Shown here: positions 17,609 to 25,320 of the stretch, one piece after another
Numbering within the stretch: position 1 is the first letter of the stretch
Layout of the letters: the number at the start of each line of letters is the position of its first letter
Assembly: GCA_021798955.1 (NCBI GenBank)
Contig: JAJZBK010000003.1
Location: 111,875-175,874, forward strand
DNA length: 64,000 bases
From: Actinomycetes bacterium
Lineage (GTDB): Bacteria > Actinomycetota > Acidimicrobiia > Acidimicrobiales > RAAP-2
Direction of reading: 5' to 3'
Translations under genes and position numbers: made by a program
Notes under the pieces: generated by a model
Database searches by the model: none
Seen by the model: the letters and a program-made list of their open reading frames with translations, nothing else
What the model was told of the DNA's origin: nothing

Positions 17609-18334
17609 TCAGGCTCCGACGGCCACGTCCTCCTCGGCAACCAGGCGGGCAGCCGCTGGGTCGACATGGACCCCAGGCCCCATCGTCGACGAGACGGTGA
17701 CGGCGCGAACGTAACGCCCCTTAGCCGAGGCCGGCTTGGCCCGGTGGAGCTCGTCCATCACGGCCCCGAAGTTGGCCAGCAGCTTGGCCCGGTCGAACGA
17801 GGCCTTGCCAATCCCCAGATGGATGTTGCCCACCTTGTCGGTGCGGTACTCGACGCGCCCCCCTTTGAACTCGGCCACGGCGCGACCGACGTCCTCGGTG
17901 ACCGTACCCGTCTTCGGGTTGGGCATGAGGCCCCGGGGCCCGAGCACCCGACCGAGGGCACCGACCTGTCCCATCATGTCGGGTGTGGCGATCGCCACGT
18001 CGAAGTCGAGGAACCCCTCGTTGGCCACCCGGGCCACCAGGTCGTCGGCACCCACGACGTCGGCACCGGCAGCCCGGGCCTCGGCGGCGTGGTCGCCGGC
18101 GGCGAACACGGCCACCCGAGCCGTCTTGCCGGTTCCTGCCGGCAGCGTGAGCGTGCCTCGGACGATCTGGTCGGCCTTGCGCGGATCGACGCCGAGACGA
18201 ACGGCCAGTTCGACGGTCTCGTCGAACGATGCCTTGGCGGTGGCCTGGACGAGCTCGATCGCCTCAGCCGGCGTGTAGTGGTGCTGGCGGTCGAACTGCG
18301 CCGTGCTCGAGCGGTACTTCTTACCCCTGGACAT
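17609..18334 (-). CDS. rplA: 50S ribosomal protein L1
   Basis: L1 forms the mobile stalk that moves E-site tRNA and often autorepresses the L11 operon. I start it at the ATG at 18332-18334 ([14 protein letters not shown]) with GGAGAG upstream, giving 241 residues. Family motifs [18 protein letters not shown] and [14 protein letters not shown] are intact. It lies 40 bases downstream of rplK. Confidence 0.97.
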   Translation of the reverse strand: MSRGKKYRSSTAQFDRQHHYTPAEAIELVQATAKASFDETVELAVRLGVDPRKADQIVRGTLTLPAGTGKTARVAVFAAGDHAAEARAAGADVVGADDLVARVANEGFLDFDVAIATPDMMGQVGALGRVLGPRGLMPNPKTGTVTEDVGRAVAEFKGGRVEYRTDKVGNIHLGIGKASFDRAKLLANFGAVMDELHRAKPASAKGRYVRAVTVSSTMGPGVHVDPAAARLVAEEDVAVGA

Positions 18335-18374
18335 GCGTCTCTCCGTGTCGGTGTGCGTTGGGGGCCGGTTCGCC

Positions 18375-18806
18375 TCAGCCGGCGACGGCAATCCCCATCG
18401 AGCGGGCGGTGCCGGCCACCTGGCGTTTGGCCGCCTCGAGGTCGGTCGTGTTCAGGTCAGGCAACTTGACGGTGGCGATCTCCGCCAGCTGGGCGTCGGT
18501 GACGGTGGCCACCTGAGCACGACCGGTCGTCGCCGATCCCTTCTCGAGGCCGGCGGCCTGGCGCAGAAGCACCGGGGTCGGCGGCGTCTTGAGAACGAAG
18601 GTGAACGTCCGGTCCTCGTAGATGGTGATCTCGACGGGGACGACCGAGCCGCGCTGGGACTCCGTGGCCGCGTTGTACTGCTTGCAGAACTCCATCGTCT
18701 GAACCCCATGCGGGCCCAGCGCCGTACCGACCGGAGGCGCGGGTGTCGCGCCCCCTGCCGGGAGCTGGATCTTCACCATCGCAAGTACACGCTTCTTCGG
18801 GGCCAT
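18375..18806 (-). CDS. rplK: 50S ribosomal protein L11
   Basis: L11 forms the GTPase-associated centre with 23S rRNA and is needed for RelA activation and thiostrepton binding. The 143-residue protein has the N-terminal proline-rich [20 protein letters not shown] and the C-terminal RNA-binding domain ending [15 protein letters not shown] start at 18804-18806 with GAGGAG upstream. It lies 60 bases downstream of nusG. Confidence 0.98.
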   Translation of the reverse strand: MAPKKRVLAMVKIQLPAGGATPAPPVGTALGPHGVQTMEFCKQYNAATESQRGSVVPVEITIYEDRTFTFVLKTPPTPVLLRQAAGLEKGSATTGRAQVATVTDAQLAEIATVKLPDLNTTDLEAAKRQVAGTARSMGIAVAG

Positions 18807-18866
18807 CAGAGCTGCTCCTCGTCGTCTTGATCGGGGTCGTCGTGATCGGGACTGGACTGGCCCGGG

Positions 18867-19631
18867 CTACAACTTTGCCACTTGGCTGAACTCGAGCTCG
18901 ACCGGGGTCTCGCGCCCGAAGATGTTCACCAGGACCTTGAGCTTGAGCTGGTCCTCGTTGATCTCGGCGATCTGGCCTGAGAAGTCGGCGAAGGGGCCTT
19001 CTTTCACGCGGACTGTCTCGCCGATCTCGTGCTCGAGCCGGGGCCGCGAGCGCTTCGTCGGCGCCTCGGTCCCTTCGGACTTGACCTGGAGGATCGACTC
19101 GACCTCGCGACGGGACAGCGGGGTCGGCTTGGTCCCTGGCCCGACGAAGCCGGTGACGCCCGGCGTGTTGCGAATGACCGACCAGCTGTCGTCGTCGAGC
19201 TCGCAACGACAGAGAAGGTACCCGGGGAAGACCTTCTTCTGGACGACGACCTTCTTGCCGTTCTTGAACTCGACGACATCCTCCATGGGGATCTCGACTT
19301 CGTAGATCCGATCCTCCATGTTCATCGACGCCGAGCGGCTGTAGAGGTTGGACTTCACCTTGTTCTCGTAGCCGGCATAGGTGTGCACCACGTACCACCG
19401 GCCGGGCTTGTCGTAGGGGCTGACCGCCGCCGGGCGGGCCTCCTCGTCCTCGTCGTCGAGCTCGGCGTCGTCGCCCTCGAGCTCGGCGTCGGACGTGGCG
19501 TCAGCCACCGCGGCGTCGTCGGGCTCGGCTCCCGCGTCCTCGGACGCAGCAAGCTGGTCGACGTCGACGACCCGCTCCTCTGCTTCGGCGGAGGCACCGC
19601 CCGATGAGGGAGCGCTCGCACTCGATGGCAT
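18867..19631 (-). CDS. nusG: Transcription termination/antitermination factor NusG
   Basis: NusG binds RNA polymerase clamp helices and couples transcription to S10 or Rho. The NGN domain begins at [19 protein letters not shown] and contains FPGYLLC and [11 protein letters not shown]; the KOW domain has [18 protein letters not shown]. About 65 acidic residues precede the NGN domain, a common actinobacterial extension. I chose the ATG at 19629-19631 (254 residues); GTG codons at 19652 and 19658 are alternatives, and none has a clear ribosome binding site. Follows secE by 32 bases. Confidence 0.95.
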   Translation of the reverse strand: MPSSASAPSSGGASAEAEERVVDVDQLAASEDAGAEPDDAAVADATSDAELEGDDAELDDEDEEARPAAVSPYDKPGRWYVVHTYAGYENKVKSNLYSRSASMNMEDRIYEVEIPMEDVVEFKNGKKVVVQKKVFPGYLLCRCELDDDSWSVIRNTPGVTGFVGPGTKPTPLSRREVESILQVKSEGTEAPTKRSRPRLEHEIGETVRVKEGPFADFSGQIAEINEDQLKLKVLVNIFGRETPVELEFSQVAKL

Positions 19632-19663
19632 CTCGGCTTCGCTTGAGGTCACAGTCACACCGA

Positions 19664-19957
19664 TCACGTCGTGAACAGCCAGAAGACGCCTTTCGCAAAG
19701 GCGTAGTTGAGGAGAAAGATCAAGATGATGAGGGCAACGAGCGTCACGAAGGTGACCGTCGTGTAGTTGACCACCTCGGCCCGGTTGGGCCAGGCCACCT
19801 GCCGCAACTCCGATCGTACCTCGCGCACGAACTGCCCGATACGGAAGGGCTCGCGGCGCGGTGGACGCCGGGGGGGCTGGGCCGTCCGCCGGGGGGGCGC
19901 CGCCCCTTCGACGTCGTGCCCCTGGCGCTGCAGCATGCGCTTGGTTTCTCGGTTCAC
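19664..19957 (-). CDS. secE: Preprotein translocase subunit SecE
   Basis: SecE stabilises SecY in the Sec channel. Start GTG at 19955-19957, weakly preceded by AGAAGG, gives 97 residues: a basic proline-rich cytosolic region, the conserved amphipathic [21 protein letters not shown], and one membrane segment ([22 protein letters not shown]). Single-span SecE is the normal actinobacterial form. Located between tRNA-Trp and nusG as expected. Confidence 0.95.
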   Translation of the reverse strand: MNRETKRMLQRQGHDVEGAAPPRRTAQPPRRPPRREPFRIGQFVREVRSELRQVAWPNRAEVVNYTTVTFVTLVALIILIFLLNYAFAKGVFWLFTT

Positions 19958-20105
19958 CGTCGTGCCTTCTGTCGCTCTGCCGTCCCTGCCGTCGCTTCTG
20001 CCATCGTCGCCCACCGGACCTCGGCACCACCCGTCGTGCGCCGCGCCACCCGGCATACCGCTGGGCCGCCGGGCACGACGACGCCTGCGGTCCACCGAGG
20101 ACGAG

Positions 20106-20178
20106 CAGGGCAGGAGGGACTCGAACCCCCAACCGCCGGTTTTGGAGACCGGTGCTCTACCAGTTGAGCTACTGCCCT
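20106..20178 (-). tRNA. tRNA-Trp (CCA)
   Basis: A 73-base cloverleaf on the minus strand. Acceptor AGGGCAG/CTGCCCT (20172-20178 / 20107-20113), anticodon loop CTCCAAA closed by CCGGT/ACCGG, and T-loop GGTTCGAGTCC. No CCA end is encoded. It lies between rpmG and secE, its conserved position in actinobacteria. Confidence 0.96.
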
Positions 20179-20307
20179 CGGTGGGCGGGCGCCGAGAAGG
20201 ACCCCGCCACGCAGGCGGAGCGAGAGGCTACCACCGGTTGCGTGCCTCGGCCGTCGCCGGTGACCGGGGGGCTCACCCCTGGCCCTACCGTCTGCCTGGG
20301 TCGTCGG

Positions 20308-20472
20308 TCAGCGCGTCTCCTTGTGGAGCGTGTGCTGCCGGTCCCACCGGCAGTACTTGCGCATCTCGATCCGCTCGCGGTCGTTCAGCTTGTTCTTCGT
20401 CGTGATGTAGTTGCGCCGCTTGCAGACCTCACAGGCCAGGGTGACCTGGACCCGCTTCTCGTTCTTCGCCAC
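20308..20472 (-). CDS. rpmG: 50S ribosomal protein L33
   Basis: L33, 54 residues, from a GTG at 20470-20472 with GGAAGGAG upstream. The first zinc knuckle CEVC and the [22 protein letters not shown] core are present. The second knuckle, normally CxxC in zinc-type L33, reads CRWD, so one ligand is missing. It lies between tRNA-Met and tRNA-Trp, a standard context, so identity is not in doubt. Confidence 0.95.
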   Translation of the reverse strand: MAKNEKRVQVTLACEVCKRRNYITTKNKLNDRERIEMRKYCRWDRQHTLHKETR

Positions 20473-20610
20473 GGTCGCTCCTTCCCGGCACCGAGCCGAG
20501 CCAGTCGGTCCAGTGCGCCTTCTCAGGCCCCTTCGGGCCGGTCCTGCCAACGTCGGTGGTGGGGCATCCCCGACGTCGGGCCGCCCAGTCCTCCCGGACG
20601 GACCTCCTAG

Positions 20611-20684
20611 TAGCGGCGGCCGGACTCGAACCGGCGACCCCACGATTATGAGCCGTGTGCTCTGACCAACTGAGCTACGCCGCC
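20611..20684 (-). tRNA. tRNA-Met (CAT), elongator type
   Basis: A 74-base cloverleaf. Acceptor GGCGGCG pairs with CGCCGCT (one G-U), anticodon loop CTCATAA, T-arm GTCGCCGGTTCGAGTCCGGC. The anticodon stem lacks the three G-C pairs of initiators, so it is an elongator tRNA. A lysidine-modified Ile tRNA also reads CAT and cannot be fully excluded, but the rpmG context favours Met. Confidence 0.92.
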
Positions 20685-20690
20685 AGGGCG

Positions 20691-20763
20691 AGCCCCCTGT
20701 CGGAATCGAACCGACGACACCAGCCTTACCATGGCTGTGCTCTGCCGACTGAGCTAAGGGGGC
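20691..20763 (-). tRNA. tRNA-Thr (GGT)
   Basis: A 73-base cloverleaf. Acceptor GCCCCCT/AGGGGGC (20757-20763 / 20692-20698), anticodon loop ATGGTAA closed by CAGCC/GGCTG, T-loop GGTTCGATTCC. It is the first element of the minus-strand tRNA-rpmG-secE-nusG group and lies 6 bases from tRNA-Met. Confidence 0.96.
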
Positions 20764-20792
20764 GGCGCGGCTCGACCGAGCAGCGAAGGAAA

Positions 20793-20822
20793 AGCATAGC
20801 CGCAACCGGACCTGCCCGGAAA
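20793..20822 (-). promoter_or_regulatory. Candidate promoter of tRNA-Thr/Met-rpmG unit
   Basis: Minus-strand TTTCCG (20817-20822), an 18-base spacer and TATGCT (20793-20798), which ends 29 bases before tRNA-Thr. It lies in the divergent region shared with the acetyltransferase gene. The -35 is weak and the -10 good. Confidence 0.5.
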
Positions 20823-20909
20823 GCTCGCCCGCCACGTCCGTCCTGGGCCTGCAGCGGCGCCGGCAGGACCGACGGATCGGTTCCGCCCGAGCACCGCTCC
20901 GGGTTCGCC

Positions 20910-20915
20910 TACCAT
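20910..20915 (+). promoter_or_regulatory. -10 of a leaderless promoter (acetyltransferase)
   Basis: TACCAT ending 7 bases before the ATG at 20923, with no Shine-Dalgarno site between. Transcription would begin at or beside the start codon. Confidence 0.6.
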
Positions 20916-20922
20916 CCCGTTC

Positions 20923-21411
20923 ATGCACCTCCGCCTGGCCACTGCGGCGGACGCCGAGGCGATCCGGGCCATCTACAACGTCGAGGTGCTCGGTTCGACG
21001 GCGACCTTCGACCTCGTGCCCCGCTCCCTCGAGGAGCAGGAGGAGTGGATCGCCAGCCACGATGGCGTCCATCCTGCGGTCGTGGCCATCGCCGCTGGCG
21101 GCGCCGTCGCCGGCTTCGGCTCGCTGTCGCCGTACCGTCATCGGCCCGCCTACGCCACCACCGTCGAGGACTCGGTGTACGTGGACGGAGACCACCGAGG
21201 CGAGGGCGCTGGGCGGGCCATCCTCGAAGAGCTCATCCGCCTGGCCACCGAGTACGGCTTCCACACCATGGTCGCTCGAGTGGCCGGCGAGAATGCCGCT
21301 TCGATCGGCCTCCACCATGCCTGCGGGTTCGAGCCTGCTGGCATCGAGCGGGAGATCGGGCGGAAGTTCGGACGCTGGCTCGACGTCCACGTGCTCCAAC
21401 GGATGCTCTGA
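20923..21411 (+). CDS. GNAT N-acetyltransferase, phosphinothricin/methionine-sulfone type
   Basis: A single GNAT domain of 162 residues. Features typical of the Pat/MnaT subgroup are the opening [26 protein letters not shown], the [19 protein letters not shown] strand and the acetyl-CoA loop [10 protein letters not shown]. The end [21 protein letters not shown] is also characteristic. Members acetylate glutamate-like toxic compounds such as phosphinothricin or methionine sulfoximine; the real substrate here is unknown. The only plus-strand gene in this part; divergent from the tRNA cluster, with a leaderless-type promoter. Confidence 0.88.
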   Translation: MHLRLATAADAEAIRAIYNVEVLGSTATFDLVPRSLEEQEEWIASHDGVHPAVVAIAAGGAVAGFGSLSPYRHRPAYATTVEDSVYVDGDHRGEGAGRAILEELIRLATEYGFHTMVARVAGENAASIGLHHACGFEPAGIEREIGRKFGRWLDVHVLQRML

Positions 21412-21611
21412 CCCCCGGGGGATCCCCGGGGGGGTCTCGACCGACCCGATCGTCCGAGCCCGCGGCCACGGGGAAGGACCTCGGGTCGGGGCCGGACGAG
21501 GGGCCTGGGTCGAGGGTGGGGCCGTGGGCGGACGGATGGCCCGTTCCACCGGGGGGCCGGTCCTGGTGCCGGCGCCGGGGCCAGGGCCGGAATCCACCCC
21601 GTGGTCGCCGG

Positions 21612-23291
21612 TCAGCCCAACGCAACCCCGGAGAGCTCACCTGCCGAGTGGTCGTGCTGGCCAGACGAGATCGCCGGCCGCTCGATGGTAGAGAGCGGCA
21701 CGGTCAGGACCACGAGCAGCCACAGCAGCGTCAAGACGATGGACAGCGGGTCGCCGTGGACAAGGTTGCCGATGAGCTGCGCCGCCCCCGGCAGCGAGAG
21801 GAACGCCGAGAACATCGACAGACCGATCAGGCCGGAACGAAGCCGGCCACGGGCTACCGGGGCGAGCGCCACCAGCCCCCACGTCAGGTACCAGGGTTGG
21901 TCGACGGGTCCGAGGAGGACGATCACCAGCAAGGACATGCCGAGGGCTCGAAGCGAGCCGATCCGGTCGCTGTTGCCGAGCAGCCACAGACAGAGGATGC
22001 CGCCGCCGAGCATGCCGAAGAACCGGGTGGCCGACAGCACGGTCCCCATGTGCACACCGAAGCCGACGACGTGGGCCAGGTCTGTCGCCAAGTAGGCCGC
22101 CGCCGTAGTCGGCGCCATCCACGACCGGACCACGCCAGGGCTGAGCAGACTGCCGATCCACCCCCAACCGAGCCCGCTGGTGAAGGAGAAGAACTCCATC
22201 ACCGCACCACCGATGAGACCGGCGGTGATGAGGGGTCTGATGCGGTCGCGCACGGGCACGTAGGGCCCGAGCCAGTTCCACCCGATGTACAAGGCGCCGA
22301 CGGCCGCCGGAGCCTTGACGGCGGTGGCCACCGCGCACAGCACGAGCCCGACGACGGGCCGGCCCTCCTTGGCCAGGGTGATGCCAGCGATGAGGAAGCC
22401 CAGCATGAGCGCGTCGTTGTGGGCGCCACCGATGAGGTGGAGGATCACCACCGGGTTGAGCACGGCCAGCGTGAAGACCTCGGCCCCGTCGCGGTGGTAG
22501 AGGCGGGCCAGTCGGGGGATGAAGGCCGCCATCAGCACCACGCCGGCAAAGGCGAGCAGGCGCAGCAGTACGACGGTGGCGAGCTCGTTGTGGCCGGTGA
22601 TGCGGGCGAAGAACCCGTCGATCTGCAGGAAGAGCGGGCCGTACGGTGCCGGGGCATTGCCCCACAGCGGGTCCACCGGTGCAGTGAAGGAGTTGTTGCC
22701 GAGCTCGAAGGGGCCGTAGTGGTAGGGGCTCAGATGTCGCGACACCATCTCGCCCTGGGCGGCGTAGGAGTAGATGTCACGACTGAACAGCGGGGCGATC
22801 ACCAGCATGGGGAGCGCCCAGAGGAGGAAGACCCACCACAGTTGGGACGTCGGCACCCCCGGGGAGCGGGCATAGAGCCTCGACATCCCCCACCACACCC
22901 GCATCAGGAGGAGCAGGCCCCCGTACACGGCGGCCAGCGAGAAGTAGACACCCCAGTTGCTGGCCCCGCCGTGCGCCGGCACACCGAAGAACCAGGTGTG
23001 CGGCATCTCCAGCTTGAACGGCGAGCTGGGCAGGGACGCCCCGACCGCCACCGCCAGGAGCGCCACGAAGCCGAGCAGGGCCGGCCGCAGGACGAGCCCG
23101 CGCGGAGCAGGTGTCGGCGGTCCGTCAACGGCGACGACCGGACGCAGCACGGGGGACGCCGGACGGTCAGGCAAGCCGAGCACTGTCGACACTCGGCGTC
23201 GGACGTTGGTGGCGGCGTCGGCGACGCGCCTACCGCTGCCGAAGAGGGGGCCCGGCGGCATCGCCGGTGCCTCAGGATCCTCGGGTGGCAT
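21612..23291 (-). CDS. Polyprenol-phosphomannose-dependent alpha-1,6-mannosyltransferase, MptB-like
   Basis: GT-C glycosyltransferase with about a dozen membrane segments. The loop [20 protein letters not shown] followed by [15 protein letters not shown] is the MptA/MptB-type active region, where the Asp is the presumed catalytic residue. Later blocks [11 protein letters not shown] and [13 protein letters not shown] are also family-like. Mycobacterial relatives extend lipomannan using decaprenyl-phosphomannose. I chose the ATG at 23289-23291 (559 residues) with GAGGAGAG 10 bases upstream over a start 25 codons earlier. Single gene with its own promoter. Confidence 0.82.
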   Translation of the reverse strand: MPPEDPEAPAMPPGPLFGSGRRVADAATNVRRRVSTVLGLPDRPASPVLRPVVAVDGPPTPAPRGLVLRPALLGFVALLAVAVGASLPSSPFKLEMPHTWFFGVPAHGGASNWGVYFSLAAVYGGLLLLMRVWWGMSRLYARSPGVPTSQLWWVFLLWALPMLVIAPLFSRDIYSYAAQGEMVSRHLSPYHYGPFELGNNSFTAPVDPLWGNAPAPYGPLFLQIDGFFARITGHNELATVVLLRLLAFAGVVLMAAFIPRLARLYHRDGAEVFTLAVLNPVVILHLIGGAHNDALMLGFLIAGITLAKEGRPVVGLVLCAVATAVKAPAAVGALYIGWNWLGPYVPVRDRIRPLITAGLIGGAVMEFFSFTSGLGWGWIGSLLSPGVVRSWMAPTTAAAYLATDLAHVVGFGVHMGTVLSATRFFGMLGGGILCLWLLGNSDRIGSLRALGMSLLVIVLLGPVDQPWYLTWGLVALAPVARGRLRSGLIGLSMFSAFLSLPGAAQLIGNLVHGDPLSIVLTLLWLLVVLTVPLSTIERPAISSGQHDHSAGELSGVALG

Positions 23292-23417
23292 GGGCCGGGT
23301 CTCTCCTCGCTGGTCGTCGGGTGCCGCAAGGCACCGGGCGTGCAACACCTCGGAGGAACCACGCAAGGGGCCGGGCTCCGACGGACCGAAGCACCCTCAG
23401 GTCGATTCCGTAACGGC

Positions 23418-23445
23418 ATTGTAATGTCGCACCGCGATCGCACAA
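23418..23445 (-). promoter_or_regulatory. Promoter of the mannosyltransferase gene
   Basis: Minus-strand TTGTGC (23440-23445), a 16-base spacer and TACAAT (23418-23423) lie about 127 bases before the ATG. It is one of the few AT-rich patches in the 23292-23533 spacer. Confidence 0.5.
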
Positions 23446-23533
23446 GAGCGCCCCTCGGCACACACCGGCGAGTGCACGGACGCCCGGGTGCCCGCCCGTC
23501 GATCACCGGCCGGTGCCGGCGAACCTGCTTCCC

Positions 23534-24187
23534 TCACCGCTCGGGCATGTCGGCGCCGAGGGTGGTGGAGGCGGAGGCAAGCCAGCCTCCGTAGCGGTCC
23601 TCGACCACCTCGAGGTCGGCAGGCGTGTCGACGTCGCAGGCAGCCCCGACGTCGTCGCAGTCGACCAGGGTGACGAGCTCGGGGTGAGCGCCGAGGAGCC
23701 CTCTCGCGCCGACGTCGCCGACTGCGCTCTTTCGCACGGCTGGCCACAACGTCCGATCGAGCACGACCGGGGTCCGCCCCTGCCCGCCGAACGCGGCCCG
23801 GACCGCGAGGGAACCTGCTCGCCAGGTGCCGACGAGCCGCGCGACCAGCGCCGCCGTCACCACCGGTTGGTCGACGGGCAACACCAGCGCCGCCGCGGCA
23901 CCGAGCGCCTCAGCCTCGGCGAGCCCGAGGTTCAGCGAGCTCCCCAGGCCTTCCCGCCACGCTCCGTTGACAACGACGGTCGCCCCAGCCGCCGGGTCGA
24001 GCCGTTGGCGCACGATGCCGGCCGCCGCTCCGACCACGACGACGACCGGCCGACAGCCGCCGGCGAGGAGCGTCGTGGCACCGCGCTCGACGAGCGGACG
24101 ACCGCCGACCTCGACGAGGGCCTTGGGCACCCCGAACCGTCGCCCTCCGCCGGCGGCGAGGAGCACACCGGCCACCTCCGGGGTCAC
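23534..24187 (-). CDS. MocA-like molybdenum cofactor nucleotidyltransferase
   Basis: NTP-transferase fold, 217 residues. It starts GVLLAAGGGRRFGVPKAL, the nucleotide-binding loop of MocA/MobA-type enzymes, and has LVLPVDQPVV for the metal-binding Asp and VGDVGARGLL later. MocA cytidylates molybdopterin-Mo to give MCD for XDH-family enzymes. The GTG start at 24185-24187 overlaps the xdhC stop as GTGA. Its place after xdhC and the Mo hydroxylase strongly supports a cofactor role. Confidence 0.82.
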   Translation of the reverse strand: MTPEVAGVLLAAGGGRRFGVPKALVEVGGRPLVERGATTLLAGGCRPVVVVVGAAAGIVRQRLDPAAGATVVVNGAWREGLGSSLNLGLAEAEALGAAAALVLPVDQPVVTAALVARLVGTWRAGSLAVRAAFGGQGRTPVVLDRTLWPAVRKSAVGDVGARGLLGAHPELVTLVDCDDVGAACDVDTPADLEVVEDRYGGWLASASTTLGADMPER

Positions 24188-25317
24188 GTGAGGCGGCCGT
24201 GGATCGGCCCGCTGCCGTCGCGCAGGGAGGTCCCCGACCGGTGCCCTGTCCTCACGGCGACCATCTCGGCGACGATGGCGACGGCCGTCTCGGCCGGTGT
24301 GCGTGCCCCGATGTCGAGGCCGACCGGCTCCATCACCCGGTCGAGGGCGTCGTCGCCGAGGCCCGCGTCGCGCAGGCGGGCCCGCCGGGCCGTGACCGTC
24401 CGACGCGAGCCCAGCACGCCGACGTAGCCAACCTCGGTGCCCAGGGCGGCGGCAACGGCAGGCACCTCGAACTTCGGGTCGTGGGCCAGGACGCACACCG
24501 CGTCGCGAGGCCCGAGCGTTGTCCCGATCCGGGTGAGGAGGCGGTCCGGCCACTCCACCACGAGGTGGTCGACGGTGGGAAAGCGAGCGGCGTCGGCGAA
24601 CACCGGGCGCGGGTCGCAGACAGTGACGGCGTAGCCGAGGACTTTCGCCACCGCGGCGAGAGCGATCGAGACGTCGCCGGCTCCGACGATGACGAGGCGC
24701 GGCGGTTCGACGAGCACGTGGACGAACACGTCGAGGCCCTCCGGCCAGCCGGCGGCGCCAGCCCCGACCCGGCGGACGGTCGACGTGCCCGCCTCGAGCT
24801 GCTCGCCAGCGACGCGCACGACCACATGGTCCAGCTGGGGAGCCCCAAGGCTGCCGACGGGCGACGGGCAACCGGGCGTCACGAGCAGCGAGGCACCCAA
24901 CGCTCCAGCCCCCTCGGGCGGTCCGTCGACCACGGTCGCCAGGGCCACCCGCCCGCCGACACGCAGCTGTCGCACGAGCTCGGTGACGACGGCGTCTGTG
25001 CCCGAGGCCGGAAACGGCTCCACGAAGACGTCGAGCGCTCCTCCGCACACGAGCCCGACGCCCAAGCCGTCGTCGTCAGCACAACCGAAGGTGCAGCGGC
25101 TGGGTCGCCCCGAGGCCAGTACCTCGAGCGCCGTCGTCACCACTGCCGACTCCACGCAGCCACCCGACACCGAGCCGGCGACCTCGCCGTCCTCGTTGAC
25201 CGCCAGCGCGGCACCAAGCTCCCGCGGCGACGACCCGTCGACGGCGACGACTCGAGCGAGTGCCACACGACGGCCCTCGGCCCGTAGTCGGTCGAAGTCA
25301 GCGAGAAGCTCGCGCAC
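24184..25317 (-). CDS. XdhC/CoxI family molybdoenzyme maturation factor
   Basis: 377 residues. The N-terminal XdhC/CoxI segment has VVAVDGSSPRELGAALAV and GSVSGGCVESAV. The C-terminal Rossmann domain begins RLVIVGAGDVSIALAAVAK and ends in GSRRTVTARRARLRDAG. XdhC proteins bind molybdenum cofactor, promote its sulfuration and insert it into XDH-type enzymes. It starts 3 bases after the hydroxylase stop and overlaps the MocA-like gene, forming a coupled trio. Confidence 0.87.
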   Translation of the reverse strand: MRELLADFDRLRAEGRRVALARVVAVDGSSPRELGAALAVNEDGEVAGSVSGGCVESAVVTTALEVLASGRPSRCTFGCADDDGLGVGLVCGGALDVFVEPFPASGTDAVVTELVRQLRVGGRVALATVVDGPPEGAGALGASLLVTPGCPSPVGSLGAPQLDHVVVRVAGEQLEAGTSTVRRVGAGAAGWPEGLDVFVHVLVEPPRLVIVGAGDVSIALAAVAKVLGYAVTVCDPRPVFADAARFPTVDHLVVEWPDRLLTRIGTTLGPRDAVCVLAHDPKFEVPAVAAALGTEVGYVGVLGSRRTVTARRARLRDAGLGDDALDRVMEPVGLDIGARTPAETAVAIVAEMVAVRTGHRSGTSLRDGSGPIHGRLT

Positions 25318-25320
25318 GGC

